64,000 nt of DNA from Hyphomicrobium sp. (GTDB lineage Bacteria; Pseudomonadota; Alphaproteobacteria; Rhizobiales; Hyphomicrobiaceae). Of this stretch, positions 18,446 to 28,100 are shown in pieces (within the stretch, counting starts at the first letter, position 1; each line of letters begins with the position of its first letter). The position numbers and the translations under genes are program-made. Below the pieces are notes generated by a model. It had not been told where the DNA came from and searched no databases. It worked only from the letters and a program-made list of their open reading frames with translations. Location: the NCBI GenBank assembly GCA_022843145.1, contig JALHOF010000005.1, positions 1-64,000 of the forward strand, given 5' to 3'.

Positions 18446-19432
18446 CTAGAACAGCTTGGATGCCGGCCCTAGTCGCAGGAGAATCGTCGGCCGCTCGCCG
18501 TCGTTGTCGCAGACGACGTAGACGATACCATCCGCTGCAACGACTAGCCCCTCGATCTCCTTCTCGACCTTGCGGCCCGCGTCGAGAAACACCGGGACCA
18601 GATCGACAGCGACACGCTTCGACAGCTTCGGCGGTGGCGCGTCCGCATCCGCTCCGCCAGACAGCGGCAGCGAAAAGGTCGTGATCCACTTGATCGATTT
18701 CTTGCCGCCCTTGCCGTCCCGTTCGATCGCCGCGAAACGGTCCCCGCCGAGCGACAATATCTCGCTCAACCCGGTCACGTCGCCATCGGCGGTGCGTGCC
18801 AGCGGGTAGTGGAAGAAACGCCATGCGCCGTTCGCCGGATCGACAACGCCGACGCGCGTCATGTCCTCCGGATCGCCGTCGATCGGCGCCTGAAAAACGA
18901 CGACGAGCCGCGAACCGGCACCCGCTTCAGTCAGCGTGACGCCTTCCAGGCCCTTCTTCGGCATGCGCGCGGCGATCGATGCCGGAAGCCCGAGCGAGCG
19001 TAGCATCCGCCCTGAAGCATCGACTTCGACGAGGAGATTGGGCGGAACGTTTCTCTTGGCCCCCTCCGAGGCCAGCCAGAATCCACCGTCGGGCTTGGCA
19101 GCGATGCCCTCCGTATCGAGATTTTCCAGATCGGGTGCGACGACCGCAATCTGACCGGTGACGTCGGCCGAAGCCGAGGACACGGTTATCTCGATGATCC
19201 GAATTGGCGCCGAGTCCTGGTCGGTGATCGCGAAAAGCCGTGATGCATCGGTTGGATGCGCGGTCAGGCCCGACAGGGTGCCCCATGCGGGGCCTCGGCC
19301 CGGCGCAATCTCCATGATTGTGACGCCGCCCGGAACGGCGGGCGGTGGATCGCCCGTGGTCGGTCCACCGGCGAGGAGCGCCGTCAAGCCACGGAGAAAT
19401 CCCGCCGTCGCCCTCAAGATATCATCGAGCAT
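18446..19432 (-). CDS. esterase-like (phytase-like) beta-propeller protein
   Basis: The 328-residue protein resembles the 'esterase-like activity of phytase' family, with repeated propeller strands such as FWLASEGAKRNVPPNLLVEVD, KKGLEGVTL and DRFAAIERDGKGGKKSIKW, and a DNLDTEG-like segment (PDLENLDTEGIA). Most members are exported; here only a weak hydrophobic stretch (residues 8-22) precedes the domain. A substrate cannot be inferred. It starts 44 bases after fhcA with its own ribosome-binding site (AGGAGA), where fhcD would lie in many methylotrophs. Confidence 0.75.
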   Translation of the reverse strand: MLDDILRATAGFLRGLTALLAGGPTTGDPPPAVPGGVTIMEIAPGRGPAWGTLSGLTAHPTDASRLFAITDQDSAPIRIIEITVSSASADVTGQIAVVAPDLENLDTEGIAAKPDGGFWLASEGAKRNVPPNLLVEVDASGRMLRSLGLPASIAARMPKKGLEGVTLTEAGAGSRLVVVFQAPIDGDPEDMTRVGVVDPANGAWRFFHYPLARTADGDVTGLSEILSLGGDRFAAIERDGKGGKKSIKWITTFSLPLSGGADADAPPPKLSKRVAVDLVPVFLDAGRKVEKEIEGLVVAADGIVYVVCDNDGERPTILLRLGPASKLF

Positions 19433-19445
19433 CGGCCACTCTCCT

Positions 19446-19459
19446 GCCGGAAACCCGGC
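19446..19459. terminator. short GC hairpin after fhcA
   Basis: A five-pair stem (GCCGG/CCGGC) with a four-base loop lies 17 bases after the fhcA stop. It has no T run, so it is at best a pause or partial terminator between fhcA and the next gene. Confidence 0.2.
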
Positions 19460-19476
19460 GGTTCAATTCGCTTTCG

Positions 19477-21147
19477 CTACGCTGCTTTGACGCGCGACTT
19501 AGACGGCTGAACGATGATCGAACCCTTGTCGTGGCCGATGATCTCATCGTCCCCGACGCGGAAATTCGACATGCGAACCGTATGGTAGCGATCAAAGTAG
19601 TCTCGAAGAGGGCCTTCGATGTGGCGGTCGTATTCGGGACGGGCAACGTGGGTCGCACCCTGCACCGATTTCACGATGACACCGTTTTTGACGATCAGCT
19701 CGCCATTCTTGAACACGAGTTCCGGCACCTGGAACATCGCCTCGCGATCGGCCTTGTCCTCGTAGACCGTGATATCGGCGGATGCGCCGCCACCGAGATG
19801 GCCGCGATCCTTCAGACCGAGACTCTTGGCCGGCCCGGCGCGCGTCATGATTGCAATTTCGTAGAGTGAGTATTCGCGCTTGATTGAATGCAGGATCGTC
19901 GCGGCCTGCGCGCCGGGGTGGATCTTCTGAAGCATATCGTTGCGGAAACCGCGGTCCATAAGCAGGCGGATCAGATGCGGATAGGTTGTGAACGGCGCGC
20001 CATTCGGATGATCCGTCGTCAGGAACAACCGCCACGGATCGTCGACGAGCAGAAACAATTCGAGCCCGATGGCCCACTGCAGTGCGTTGACGAAGCTCTT
20101 GTCGCGATACTTCATCGGCACCACGCCGCAACCGGCATCGCACTCGATGTCCATCACCACCCACTTCTTGGGCGCCGCACTCTTGGTATTGCCGTACTGG
20201 CGCATACTGTCGCCGGACGCGGTGCAGGTCTGGCCGAACATGATCTGCCCGACGTCGATGGAGACGTTGGTGTTCTTGTTGAGGAGCTCGGCGATGCGCG
20301 GCGCTCCCGACGAGAACTTCATGTCGCCTTCGGTGCCGTAGCTGTGGAACTGCACGTGCGTGAGATGCACCGGCAGCCCCTCCATCGCGCGGATCGTGGC
20401 CAGCGTGGTCTCGTCATTGCCGGGGACGCCGAGATTGCAGCCGTGGACGTGCAGCGGGTGGGTGACGCCGAGTTCCTTCAGGCCGCGTGCGAGGGTGAGC
20501 AGGATGTCGCGCGGAGACTGTCCGTAGTGGACGTGCTTCTCATCGAGGTCGAGCTGACGTTGATTGAACTTGAAGGCGCTGATGCCGCCGGGGTTGACGA
20601 CCTTGACGGCGAGCGCCTGCGCCGCGTGCATGGTCCAGGCGATGTAGTCCTTGATGAACTCCATGCCCTTGTTGCCGGCCATCGCGCGCAGCAGGAAATC
20701 GTCGCTGCCGAGCATGACGAACGCGCCTTTGTCGACCATCGGCGTGTCGCCCATTTCCATGTGCGCCTGACGCGCATTGGCAGGCAGCATGGCCGGCTCG
20801 AAGCAGGCTGTGTATCCCATCTCGGCATAGCGATAGCCGGCCGTCAGCGTCGAAGGTACCGCATGGCCGCAGCCGGCGCGCGTGATGGCAGTGCGCGCAA
20901 CCTCGTTGCCAATGTGGTCCTCGGTCATCATCATGCGGCCGATGGTGACCTTGCCGCCACCGATGTGAGTATGCGGGTCTATACCGCCCGCCATCACAAC
21001 TCGGCCTTTGAGGTTGTATTCCTGACCGACGCGCTCATCGGCGCTTGCATTCACGATCCGCCCGTCGCGGACATAGATGTCGCGCACCTCCCCGTCGATG
21101 CCGTTGGCGGGATCGTAGATCTTGCCGCCGGTAAGCTTGATCAGCAT
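19477..21147 (-). CDS. fhcA: formylmethanofuran dehydrogenase / formyltransferase-hydrolase complex subunit A
   Basis: The 556-residue protein is the amidohydrolase-fold subunit A of the Fhc complex, which in methylotrophs releases formate from formyl-methanofuran. Metal-site features are visible: HxH at His59/His61 (GGIDPHTHIGG), LHVHGCNLGVPGN, VHLTHVQFHSYG and the later FLTTDHPNGAPF. The length matches FhcA/FwdA. It starts 7 bases after fhcB on the same strand. The usual partners fhcD and fhcC do not follow. The gene is cytoplasmic and strongly supports H4MPT-linked formaldehyde oxidation in this organism. Confidence 0.96.
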   Translation of the reverse strand: MLIKLTGGKIYDPANGIDGEVRDIYVRDGRIVNASADERVGQEYNLKGRVVMAGGIDPHTHIGGGKVTIGRMMMTEDHIGNEVARTAITRAGCGHAVPSTLTAGYRYAEMGYTACFEPAMLPANARQAHMEMGDTPMVDKGAFVMLGSDDFLLRAMAGNKGMEFIKDYIAWTMHAAQALAVKVVNPGGISAFKFNQRQLDLDEKHVHYGQSPRDILLTLARGLKELGVTHPLHVHGCNLGVPGNDETTLATIRAMEGLPVHLTHVQFHSYGTEGDMKFSSGAPRIAELLNKNTNVSIDVGQIMFGQTCTASGDSMRQYGNTKSAAPKKWVVMDIECDAGCGVVPMKYRDKSFVNALQWAIGLELFLLVDDPWRLFLTTDHPNGAPFTTYPHLIRLLMDRGFRNDMLQKIHPGAQAATILHSIKREYSLYEIAIMTRAGPAKSLGLKDRGHLGGGASADITVYEDKADREAMFQVPELVFKNGELIVKNGVIVKSVQGATHVARPEYDRHIEGPLRDYFDRYHTVRMSNFRVGDDEIIGHDKGSIIVQPSKSRVKAA

Positions 21148-21154
21148 GACAACC

Positions 21155-22456
21155 TCAAAGTGCGTGTTCGATGGACGCGAGCACGTCGGCTGCGGCCGGC
21201 AACGTGCTGCGATGTAGGTTTTTCAGCGGCAGCGACACGACGTTGTCGCAGCGCACGAGACGGCCCGCATGGTCCAAGCCCGGCGTCCCGATCGGGATCG
21301 TCACCAGCGGCGTCTTGTCGATCGTCATGCCGGGGACGCCGATCAAAATCGTCGGTACGGCTGACGCGGGCGGAGTGAGGTCGGGCGAAAACGTGGCGAT
21401 CCAGACCAGCAAATCGGTTTCGCCCGACGCCAGCAGGCGATTGGCGGCATACCGCGTGGAATCGTATTCCGGTTGTCCGCTGGCATAGCTGACCCGCATC
21501 GGGAAACCCGACTGCCAGGTCGCGACGGCGCCGGCAGAAACCGCACCCTCGTTGCCGCCGAGCGCGAGGCCGGCAAAGCGGGTGGTGACGTTGAGATCCT
21601 TCACCAGATCAGAGACGACGCGAACCGTGAGATCGGCCGACGGATAGGCGAGGCTGGGCGGCGCCCAGACCATGACGCCGTATTGGGCCTTGCGGCAGCG
21701 CTCGGCCAGATCGTCGATTTGAACAATTGGAATGCCGGCGACGGTATCGACCGCGAGCGGCGTCCCCTTCGTGCGGGCGCGCAAGGCCGACATGACCTCC
21801 CCAACGGCGACGATGGGGCAAGACAGTGTCAAAACCTCGCCGATCGATCCGCCAGTGGCCGCGCTGGCATCAAGCCCCTCACCAATAAAGACGACCGTGC
21901 GCTTCTGGCCGGCGGCCAGGAACATCGGCTCTGGCGTCGCGACAATGCGCTCGAAGAAGCGCGGGTGGAGCGTGTGGACGTCGGAGCCGACGATCACGAT
22001 GAGATCGGCGCGATTGCGCACCTCCGTCAGCGTCGACATGAACCAGCCCGAGGTCTGTAAAACTTCGAAGTTGCGGTATTGGCCCTCGGAAAACGCATGA
22101 TCGACGACGCCGCCTGCTCGCTCCGCCGTCGCCATGACCGCGCGCATACCCTCGACATCGGTGCCAAGCCCGCCGAAAAGTGGAAGGCGCGCGACGCGAA
22201 TCAGGCGTGCGGCTTCGGCGACTGCTTCGGCAAGCGTAACGTCGCGTCCTCCGATCTGCGGCGAGGCGGCAATGACAGGCCGCTCGAAGCCTGCGATGGC
22301 CAACGAACAGCCGTTTTTAGTTACTTTCAAACCGGCCACGCTGCGCTCGACTTCGAGATCGTCGCAAAGAATGCCGCAGAACGGGCAGGCGACGTTCTCT
22401 TCGACGCCGGCCGCAGCGGAGCCCGATGGCGCGCTGGCAGATTTCGTGGCCGTCAT
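21155..22456 (-). CDS. fhcB: formylmethanofuran dehydrogenase-like subunit B
   Basis: The 433-residue protein matches FhcB/FwdB, related to molybdopterin oxidoreductases. The N-terminal [4Fe-4S] motif is intact (CPFCGILCDD, Cys24, 27, 31, and Cys50 in KNGCSLA). In archaeal FwdB a Cys or Sec near residue 118 ligates Mo/W; here residues 51 to about 190 contain no Cys and the matching area reads DHAFSEGQYRNFEV. This fits the known bacterial Fhc complex, which has lost formate-dehydrogenase activity and keeps B as a structural subunit. It is the first gene of a fhcB-fhcA pair. Confidence 0.94.
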   Translation of the reverse strand: MTATKSASAPSGSAAAGVEENVACPFCGILCDDLEVERSVAGLKVTKNGCSLAIAGFERPVIAASPQIGGRDVTLAEAVAEAARLIRVARLPLFGGLGTDVEGMRAVMATAERAGGVVDHAFSEGQYRNFEVLQTSGWFMSTLTEVRNRADLIVIVGSDVHTLHPRFFERIVATPEPMFLAAGQKRTVVFIGEGLDASAATGGSIGEVLTLSCPIVAVGEVMSALRARTKGTPLAVDTVAGIPIVQIDDLAERCRKAQYGVMVWAPPSLAYPSADLTVRVVSDLVKDLNVTTRFAGLALGGNEGAVSAGAVATWQSGFPMRVSYASGQPEYDSTRYAANRLLASGETDLLVWIATFSPDLTPPASAVPTILIGVPGMTIDKTPLVTIPIGTPGLDHAGRLVRCDNVVSLPLKNLHRSTLPAAADVLASIEHAL

Positions 22457-22602
22457 GCGGCGGTTTCCTTTGAGGGACGTGGGCAGAGAAAATGTCGCGC
22501 GAACAAAGCACGCGAAGGAGCGGCTGACAACACGGCGGGCGCGTTCCGGTCCGTATACTCGAAGCGGCCCTCACGCAGGACCTTCCAAGCAATCGAGAGG
22601 GC

Positions 22603-22630
22603 AAGGCCGCCGCGATAACCAGCAGCGGCC
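22603..22630 (-). terminator. possible terminator hairpin after the peroxiredoxin gene
   Basis: AGGCCGC and GCGGCCT form a seven-pair stem with a 14-base loop 14 bases beyond the peroxiredoxin stop and before fhcB. No T run follows, so Rho-independent termination is doubtful. Confidence 0.3.
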
Positions 22631-22643
22631 TCAGGCCCTCCGA

Positions 22644-23144
22644 TCAGCCGAGAGAGCGGTCGATCATCGAGCACAGCGTCTCCGCGCTCGACTTGTCGTG
22701 CTGTGGCGGGGCATCCTCGACATTCAGCACCTTCACAACGCCATCCTCGACCAGCATCGCATAGCGCTTGGAGCGCACGCCGAAGCCGCGCGAGGCGAGG
22801 TCGATGTCGAGACCGACCTTCTTGACGAATTCGGCGCCGCCATCCGCCAGCATCAGCACCTTGCCGTCGGCCTCGCAGTCCTTGGCCCAATGCGTCAGCA
22901 CGAAGATGTCGTTGACGGAGGTGCAGGCGATCGTATCGATTCCTTTGGCGGCAAGCTCGCCCGCACGTTGGACAAAGCCCGGCAAATGCGCCTTGTGGCA
23001 GGTCGGCGTATAGGCCCCGGGAACGGCAAACAGTGCCACCTTCTTGCCCGAGAACACTTCGGCTGTCGTCATCGGCTTCGGCCCATCGGCCGCCATGACG
23101 GTGAACGTCGCATCAGGCAGCCGGCTTCCGACCTCGATCGTCAT
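22644..23144 (-). CDS. peroxiredoxin (Prx5/redoxin type)
   Basis: The 166-residue protein has the Prx5 fold with peroxidatic Cys in FAVPGAYTPTCHKAHLPGF (TPTC) and the conserved Arg in FGVRSKRYAML. A second Cys near the end (AETLCSM) could be a resolving Cys. It reduces hydroperoxides, probably with glutaredoxin or thioredoxin. The ATG at 23144 directly precedes the conserved TIEVGSRLPDATF; an upstream in-frame start at 23174 adds 10 unsupported residues. It lies upstream of fhcB on the same strand, separated by 187 bases. Confidence 0.93.
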   Translation of the reverse strand: MTIEVGSRLPDATFTVMAADGPKPMTTAEVFSGKKVALFAVPGAYTPTCHKAHLPGFVQRAGELAAKGIDTIACTSVNDIFVLTHWAKDCEADGKVLMLADGGAEFVKKVGLDIDLASRGFGVRSKRYAMLVEDGVVKVLNVEDAPPQHDKSSAETLCSMIDRSLG

Positions 23145-23344
23145 TCGTGTCTCCTTGCGGATTTTTTGGCCCATCGGGCAAATCGGGATACGCGGAGCAC
23201 AGCGGCGGGTCGCTGCTCTCCCACCCTCACGTTCTAGCGTCTCAGCGCTCAGGAACCAACCCTCGACGCTCGCATTGCCCGAAATTGGGCGCGCGGCGTC
23301 CGATCAACACGGCACCCCCGGGAAAATCCTGCCTGAACGGGCAG

Positions 23345-24223
23345 TTACTTGATTGCTATGACGATCTCGGACGCTCCTGAAGGAGCGGTGACGGTCGCGA
23401 AGACGGTCTTGCCGCGCAGTTCTTTGAGGTCGACGTCCTTGGACAGGTCGACGATGAGGCGGACCATGCCCTTCTTCGGGCCATCGGCGCGGCTCGGCAG
23501 CGGCATGAAACCACCTTCGTCCGTGACCAGGAAGGCGTCGATGGCATCTGCGGCCGCACCATCTGGCATCTCGACATCGAGCGTCAGGCTCGGCGGCGTC
23601 GCACCGAGTTCGACGGTGACGGCCCTAACCACGGGATCGCCCGCCCGCTCTTTCCCCCGCGCGCTCGGCAAATCCCGCATCACGTCGGACAGGTTTCCCG
23701 GCATCGGCACGGCCTGCTTCGGCGCGATGTCGAGGGTGAGATCGGCCTGGGCCGGGACACAGATGTCCTTGCACACGCCGTAGTCGATGGTGAGCTTCAA
23801 TGCGACCGGCTTCGCAGGATCAGCAGGCGTGACCATGACCGGGAAGACGACGCCACCGAGGTATCCGATGGTGATGCCGCTCTTGTCGACGAGCCGTTGC
23901 GGCGCGGGATAACGCACTTCGGCGGTAGCGACATTGGTGGATTTGGACCAATCGAATGCGGGCGGCACTCCGGCATCTCCGGGATTGCGCCAATAGGTCT
24001 TCCAGTCCGGCTTGGTCTCGATTTCGACACCCGCGACGAACCGGCGTCCACCCGTGTTCTCGGACGAACCTCCGATCAGTCGCACGCGCGAGTTGTAGCC
24101 GCTAATCCACTCCGATTCCGGCGGACCCGCCGCAACAGGCGTGACGGTGCAGGCCAACAGCGGCAGGGCGGCCGCGACAAGCAGGAACGCGTTACGGTGC
24201 GGCGTGCGAATGAGGGCGGTCAT
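23345..24223 (-). CDS. DsbD N-terminal-domain-like periplasmic protein
   Basis: A signal peptide (about residues 1-32) leads into a 260-residue domain that matches the thiol-disulfide interchange DsbD alpha (N-terminal) domain: PDWKTYWRNPGDAG, IGYLGGVVFPV, and a redox Cys pair in YGVCKDICVPAQADLTL. There is no membrane domain and no thioredoxin domain, so the protein is the free-standing periplasmic form. Its electron donor and client are unknown; in alphaproteobacteria it may serve copper or cytochrome maturation. It stands alone, divergent from yqgE. Confidence 0.85.
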   Translation of the reverse strand: MTALIRTPHRNAFLLVAAALPLLACTVTPVAAGPPESEWISGYNSRVRLIGGSSENTGGRRFVAGVEIETKPDWKTYWRNPGDAGVPPAFDWSKSTNVATAEVRYPAPQRLVDKSGITIGYLGGVVFPVMVTPADPAKPVALKLTIDYGVCKDICVPAQADLTLDIAPKQAVPMPGNLSDVMRDLPSARGKERAGDPVVRAVTVELGATPPSLTLDVEMPDGAAADAIDAFLVTDEGGFMPLPSRADGPKKGMVRLIVDLSKDVDLKELRGKTVFATVTAPSGASEIVIAIK

Positions 24224-24472
24224 ATCTCAGCCTGGGTTGAAGGATCTCAGCCTGTAGGATTGGCTTGCGCGCTTCTTGGTGCGGGACGCTGACTGTCAGC
24301 GGTGCAGCATTGCGTTCGATTGCGGACATGGCCTCCGCCCGGAAACATGCGTCAGGTAAAGCACGCGATCGCTCACACGCCAATCACGAGTTGCTGACCT
24401 GCCACGCATCAGCGAACGCGCAACTGCTTTTCGCGCTTCACAATTTGCCGAAGACAGCGTTAAATTCGAGGT

Positions 24473-25084
24473 ATGTTGACGCCACGCCGCAAACGCCGAA
24501 AGTCTGCCGAGGGCTACCTCGACGGCCAACTGCTGATCGCCATGCCGCTCATGAGCGATCGCAGATTCGCGCGGTCGGTCATCTACATGTGCGCCCACTC
24601 TGAAGAAGGCGCCATGGGTCTGATCATCAATCAGCGCGCGCCGAACATGGCGTTCCCCGATCTTCTCAACAAACTCGGCATCAAGGTCGGCGGCGACGAC
24701 GGCATTGCCAACGAAATCCTGTCGCGCTCGGTGCATGTCGGCGGTCCGGTCGAAACGGGACGCGGCTTCGTCCTGCATACACCCGACTACTACGTCGCCG
24801 ATACGACGATGAAGATCGAGGGCGGATTCTGCCTGACCGCGACGCTCGACATCCTGAAGGCGATCGCAGGTGGCGAGGGACCAGACCGCTCGCTGCTGGC
24901 GCTCGGGTATGCGGGCTGGTCTGCTGGACAGCTCGAAAGCGAGATCCACGCCAACGGCTGGCTCAACTGTCCGGCCGATCCCGACCTCGTGTTCGACCCC
25001 GATCTCGACAACAAGTATCCGCGCGCGATGGCCAAGATCGGTATCGATCCCTCACATCTCGTCTCAACGGCTGGTCACGCCTAA
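24473..25084 (+). CDS. YqgE/AlgH family protein
   Basis: The 203-residue cytoplasmic protein carries the YqgE signature: [36 protein letters not shown] at the start, [16 protein letters not shown] in the middle, and [15 protein letters not shown] near the end. The family is conserved but its biochemical role is unsettled (AlgH affects alginate regulation in Pseudomonas). It is a single gene facing the EAL protein. Confidence 0.95.
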   Translation: MLTPRRKRRKSAEGYLDGQLLIAMPLMSDRRFARSVIYMCAHSEEGAMGLIINQRAPNMAFPDLLNKLGIKVGGDDGIANEILSRSVHVGGPVETGRGFVLHTPDYYVADTTMKIEGGFCLTATLDILKAIAGGEGPDRSLLALGYAGWSAGQLESEIHANGWLNCPADPDLVFDPDLDNKYPRAMAKIGIDPSHLVSTAGHA

Positions 25085-25180
25085 CGGCGTTTCACTGCCG
25101 GCTCACTTCCGCAAACTCGAGCGAACGCATGTCACGCGTGGCGCTGGTGTAACCGCAAGCCCGTGCGCGGGACACCCGCG

Positions 25181-28100
25181 TCAGCTCGCCTTTTTGCCGG
25201 GTGGAAGCGGCACGGGTGGTGGCGTCGCCGATGCGCGCGGCGGTGCGGTCCCAGCGAGCTTGGCGAGGCTTGCGGCTATACCCGGCGGCAGCTTCGACAG
25301 ATCGAGATCACCGGCGGGATGCGGAGGCCGCAATGATGGCGGCCGGGTCGGAGTCGCATACTGTTGCTGCGGAGGCGGCGGCGGGCCCCCACTTGTGATT
25401 GGCGGCATGGGCGGCAGCGACTGCGGCGGAGGCGGCTGCGGGGCAGCACCGTTGGACATCGGTGGCGTAGCTGGGGATTGCGACAACAAATCGAGAAGCG
25501 TGCCGTGCGACGCCGTCTGGCCGGCCGGTGGCGGCATCGGCGCAGCGTAGGCGTTTGCCGGTACACCAGTTCCATTGGTCGAACCGTTCGGATACGCGCC
25601 GTTGGGATGCGCTCCGTTCGACTGAGCCGAGTGGCCGTTCGCGTTTGTGGTGCTGTCGCCATGCGTCCGGGCCGTCGGCTGCGTGCGCGGATCGGGTACG
25701 AAAGGCGGCGGGGCGGGTGGACGCTGACGGGGACGGACGGTGGCGCGCGGCAGTCCCGCCGGCGGATGGGGTGGACGCTCGAGCACGACGGGTGGCGGCG
25801 TCGCATTGCCGTTGGCGGCCAGCGGGGCGGCTTCAGGCACCGAGACCGGGACTGACACGTCGGGCAAAGCCCCCGGAGCGTCCTTCGGCCGCTTCTTCGA
25901 GGTCTTGGTCCTGAACAACCCGCGCGGCTGCATCTTGCGTTCGGACTTTTTGACCATTTTGAGCAGTGCCATCACTTCTCGTTCAGGCATCGGCTCGCCG
26001 TAATAGTAGCCCTGCGCGAACTCGCAGCCGATCGAACGCAGGAAGCCCGCATCTTCGGCTTCTTCGACGCCCTCGGCGACCACCTTCTTGCCGAGCTCGT
26101 GCGACAACGCCACCATCGAGCGCACGATCGCCGCGCCGCGTGCGTCGCCGCTGCCGCTCGACCTGACCAGCGACCGATCGATCTTGATGGTGTCGAAGGG
26201 GAATTTCTGCAGGTAGGACAGCGAGGAATACCCCGTGCCGAAATCGTCGAGCGCCAGTTCGGCGCCCGCGCCACGCAACATTTCGAGAATTTCGGTCGCC
26301 TGCTCGGGGTTCTCCATGACGAGGCTTTCGGTGACCTCGAGCTTGAGCGATCCGGGCGCCACCAAGCCGCGGCCGAGGATGTGGCGGATCTCCTGGATCA
26401 GGTCCTGACGGAACAGCTGACGGCTCGACACATTGACCGAGACGAACAGCGCCGCGTTCTCGCGTGGCAACTCCTTCTGCCAGCGTGCGCAGTCCTGTGC
26501 AGCTTTCATCAGCACGAACGAGCCGAGCTTGACGATGAGGTCACTTTCCTCCGCGACGGGCACGAAAGCGGCCGGGTTCATCATCCCGTTGCGCGGATGA
26601 TCCCAGCGCACCAGCGCCTCGAAGCCCGCGAGTTCCTCGGTCGGAAGATAGATGATCGGCTGATAGAGGACGCGCAACTCCTTCTTCTCGATCGCACGGC
26701 GCAGTTCACTTTCGATCGTCACGCGATCGTCGCGCTCGCTGCGCATCTCGGGCTTGAAGATCTCGATCTTGTCGGCGCCGCTGCGCTTGGCGCGGAACAT
26801 CGCCATCTCGGCTTCCTTGAGTAGATCGTGAACGCCCTCCTCCTCGCCGTCATAGACGGCAATGCCGAGAGACCCGGTGAGCACGATCTCCTGCCCGGCG
26901 ATCTTGATCGGGGATCGTAGCGACCGGCGGACGCGTTCGGCGAGACTCGCGAGTTCGCGCGGCTCCTGCTCCGACACCATCATGATGGCGAACTGATCGC
27001 CGCCGACCCGCGCGAGCGTGTCGTTCGAACCGAGATGCCGTTGCAGCCGGCGCGCGATCGTCAACAGCAGGCTATCGCCGACGACCAACCCCAGCGACTG
27101 GTTGACGCTGCGGAACTTATCGATGTCGATCATGATGATCGTAGGCCGGACGTTGGTCTCGGTCTTGGCGCGGCCAACCGCCACCGCGAGGCGATCGAGC
27201 AACAACTCGCGGTTGGGCAGTCCCGTGAGGCTGCAATGCACCGCGTCATGCATCAGCCGCTCGTAGGCGCGCTTGCCGTCTGTGACGTCGCGAATGAGCC
27301 CGACGCAGCGGATGGCCCGGCGATCGTTGGTCGGGATCGACGCGGCCTCGAGCTCGAACCAGCGATAGGAGTTATCGGCATGGCGCAGGCGGAAATCCAT
27401 GCGGATCTTGCCGCCGGCACGCTCCTGGATGGACCACAACATGAGCTTGAACCGTTCACGGTCGGCCATGTGCAGATGCTTTGCGAACTCCTCCACCTTG
27501 ACGGACATCTCACCTTGATTGAGGCCAAGCGCGGTTTCGACTTCCGGACTGACCTTGATCTCATCGCGGCGGGCATTCCATTCCCAGATGGCCGACCCGG
27601 CCCCGTCGACGGCCAGCGACCTGAGCTGCATCTCGTTGGGCGCCGCGCCATAGTGCGGCTCGCTCGACCGGAACGCGAACTGGGTAACGGTGAAGCCGAT
27701 CAGAATTACGATCATCACGAGGCCGGCGACGAGGCCGGAGACGATGACGTCGCCCGACAGCTGGCCGGTCAGCGTGACGGCGGTGCCGAAGATCCAAACC
27801 AACAGCAGCATCCACGTCGGGATCAGCGACAACGCGCGATCCTGTCCGCGTAGCGCCAGCACGAGCGTGAACATGCCGCCGACGCCGCCGATGAGCGCGA
27901 ACGAGAACCGCGCGAACGTCGACGCCAGGCGCGGATCGACGGCGGAAACGGCAACCAGCGAGAGCTGCGCGACGACCCACACTGTGGTCAGCATCCGGAT
28001 CAAGCCGTGACTGAGACCCAGCCGCAAGAATGTGTGCAGGAAGATGACGAGGCTCGCGGCCATCGCCGATTCCGCGGCGGCGCGATAGACGGCGTTGTCG

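Noticed and set aside
19888-21378. 496-codon plus-strand open frame opposite fhcA
   Set aside because: It is an antisense shadow produced by high third-position GC; the composition is unlike a protein and fhcA is certain on the other strand.
22454-22890. Minus-strand open frame covering the peroxiredoxin end and the fhcB spacer
   Set aside because: It overlaps the certain peroxiredoxin gene in another frame and has no homology.
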